This document shows, piece after piece, positions 12,547 through 13,047 of a stretch of DNA of 13,047 bases. A model generated the notes under the pieces. It worked only from the letters and a program-made list of their open reading frames with translations. It did not search any database and was not told the origin of the DNA. The stretch is from Muribaculum sp. (GTDB lineage Bacteria > Bacillota > Clostridia > Lachnospirales > Lachnospiraceae). Position 1 is the stretch's first letter. Each line of letters opens with the position of its first letter. The stretch spans positions 1 to 13,047 of the forward strand of contig JAMPHH010000076.1 of the NCBI GenBank assembly GCA_023663505.1, written 5' to 3'. Position numbers and translations under genes: made by a program.

Positions 12547-13045
12547 TTATTTGTTCTAATTCTCTGATTCTAGCTTCCAATGCGGCAATGGTTTGGTCTT
12601 TGTCGGCAATAGTCTGGTCTTTGTCGGCAATGGTAAGCTCCTTTTGAGCAATGGTATTTAGTACATCTTGCAGGTTCTGCTTTTCGTCTTGCAGGTTCTG
12701 CTTTTCGTCTTGCAGGTTCTGCTTTTCGTCTTGCAGGTTCTGCTTTTCGTCTTGCAGGTTCTGCTTTTCGTCTTGTAGGTTCTGCTTTTCGTCTTGTAGG
12801 TTCTGCTTTTCGTCTTGCAGGTTCTGTTGCTGTTCTTGTAGGTTCTGTTGCTGTTCCTGTAGGTTATGTTGCTGTTCCTGTAGGTTATGTTGCTGTTCTT
12901 GTAGATCCTGTTGTTGTTCCTGCAGTTGCCGTTGTTGTTCTTGCAGGTTCTGTTGTTGTTCCTGCAGTTGCTGTTGTTGTTCTCGCAGCTCTTTCCTTAC
13001 CTTTTTCGCCTTCCGCCACTCCGCCTGAATATCAATTTTGTCCAT
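12521..13045 (-). CDS. heptad-repeat, Gln-rich coiled-coil protein (174 aa)
   Basis: After a basic N-terminus (MDKIDIQAEWRKAKKVRKE), the protein has about eight LQEQQxx heptads (about residues 20-76), seven exact LQDEKQN heptads, one degenerate copy, two or three TIADKDQ heptads, then ALEARIRELEQI and a short Thr-rich end. Most heptads carry a single Leu and otherwise only Q, E, D, K, N or H, so the helix is long and very polar; a coiled coil would rest on one Leu per turn pair. There is no signal peptide or membrane segment. The ATG is two bases from the window edge, so its ribosome site is unseen and a more upstream start cannot be excluded. The function is unknown; its closeness to the flagellin glycosylation genes is suggestive only. 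The family is not recognised. Confidence 0.7.
   Translation of the reverse strand: MDKIDIQAEWRKAKKVRKELREQQQQLQEQQQNLQEQQRQLQEQQQDLQEQQHNLQEQQHNLQEQQQNLQEQQQNLQDEKQNLQDEKQNLQDEKQNLQDEKQNLQDEKQNLQDEKQNLQDEKQNLQDVLNTIAQKELTIADKDQTIADKDQTIAALEARIRELEQITTQTTPAV
12664..12985. repeat. tandem 21-bp coding repeats
   Basis: The unit CTTGCAGGTTCTGCTTTTCGT occurs seven times nearly unchanged (about 12666-12815). About eight related 21-bp units with a TTGCTGTTC or TTGTTGTTC core continue to about 12985. Unit length equals one heptad, so gain or loss of a unit keeps frame. Confidence 0.9.
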
Positions 13046-13047
13046 AT

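Noticed and set aside
12664..12985. CRISPR-like array of short repeats
   Set aside because: The 21-bp units are directly tandem without spacers and encode heptads in one long ORF, so they are coding repeats.

Overview
The window looks like chromosome of a flagellated, Gram-positive, anaerobic clostridium, most likely Lachnospiraceae (inference). The reasons are strong AGGAGG-type ribosome sites, a csrA gene beside a gut-clostridial type flagellin, CgeB/DUF3880-type glycosyltransferases, and a surface protein built from G-[RM]-G-x-[YF]-x-G repeats.

Layout, left to right. Bases 1-878 (+) are the 3' end of a large repeat-built surface protein. Bases 936-1340 hold a compact convergent pair: a short RNA on the + strand and a 59-residue one-membrane-segment peptide on the - strand. 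They share a perfect bidirectional terminator, which is the layout of a type I toxin-antitoxin module. Bases 1429-1656 are a non-coding, highly self-complementary element with two apical hairpins whose loops carry the CsrA-type ANGGA motif. Bases 1871-3144 (+) are a GNAT acetyltransferase followed by a lipoprotein. Bases 3179-6110 (-) are a membrane diguanylate cyclase followed by nicotinate phosphoribosyltransferase (pncB), one base apart.

Bases 6214-6974 are a probable invertible segment. A short FimB/FimE-like tyrosine recombinase lies between two palindromic sites of the same geometry in inverted orientation. The segment sits between the divergent diguanylate cyclase and csrA. csrA (7017-7343) is followed by flagellin (7500-9101). 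The flagellin leader shows both expected CsrA sites: an AUGGA hairpin loop and an AAGGA inside the Shine-Dalgarno.

Downstream, three glycosyltransferase-like genes (9173-12546) probably modify the flagellin. A convergent gene at the right edge encodes a protein of near-perfect heptad repeats (21-bp DNA repeats).

Working picture (inference): the stretch from the c-di-GMP synthase to the glycosyltransferases is a motility/lifestyle locus. CsrA controls flagellin translation, glycosyltransferases decorate the filament, and a self-contained DNA inversion switch sits where it could change the promoters of csrA and of the diguanylate cyclase in opposite ways. The possible CsrA-binding RNA near 1.5 kb and the toxin-antitoxin-like pair near 1.1 kb are separate candidate novelties.
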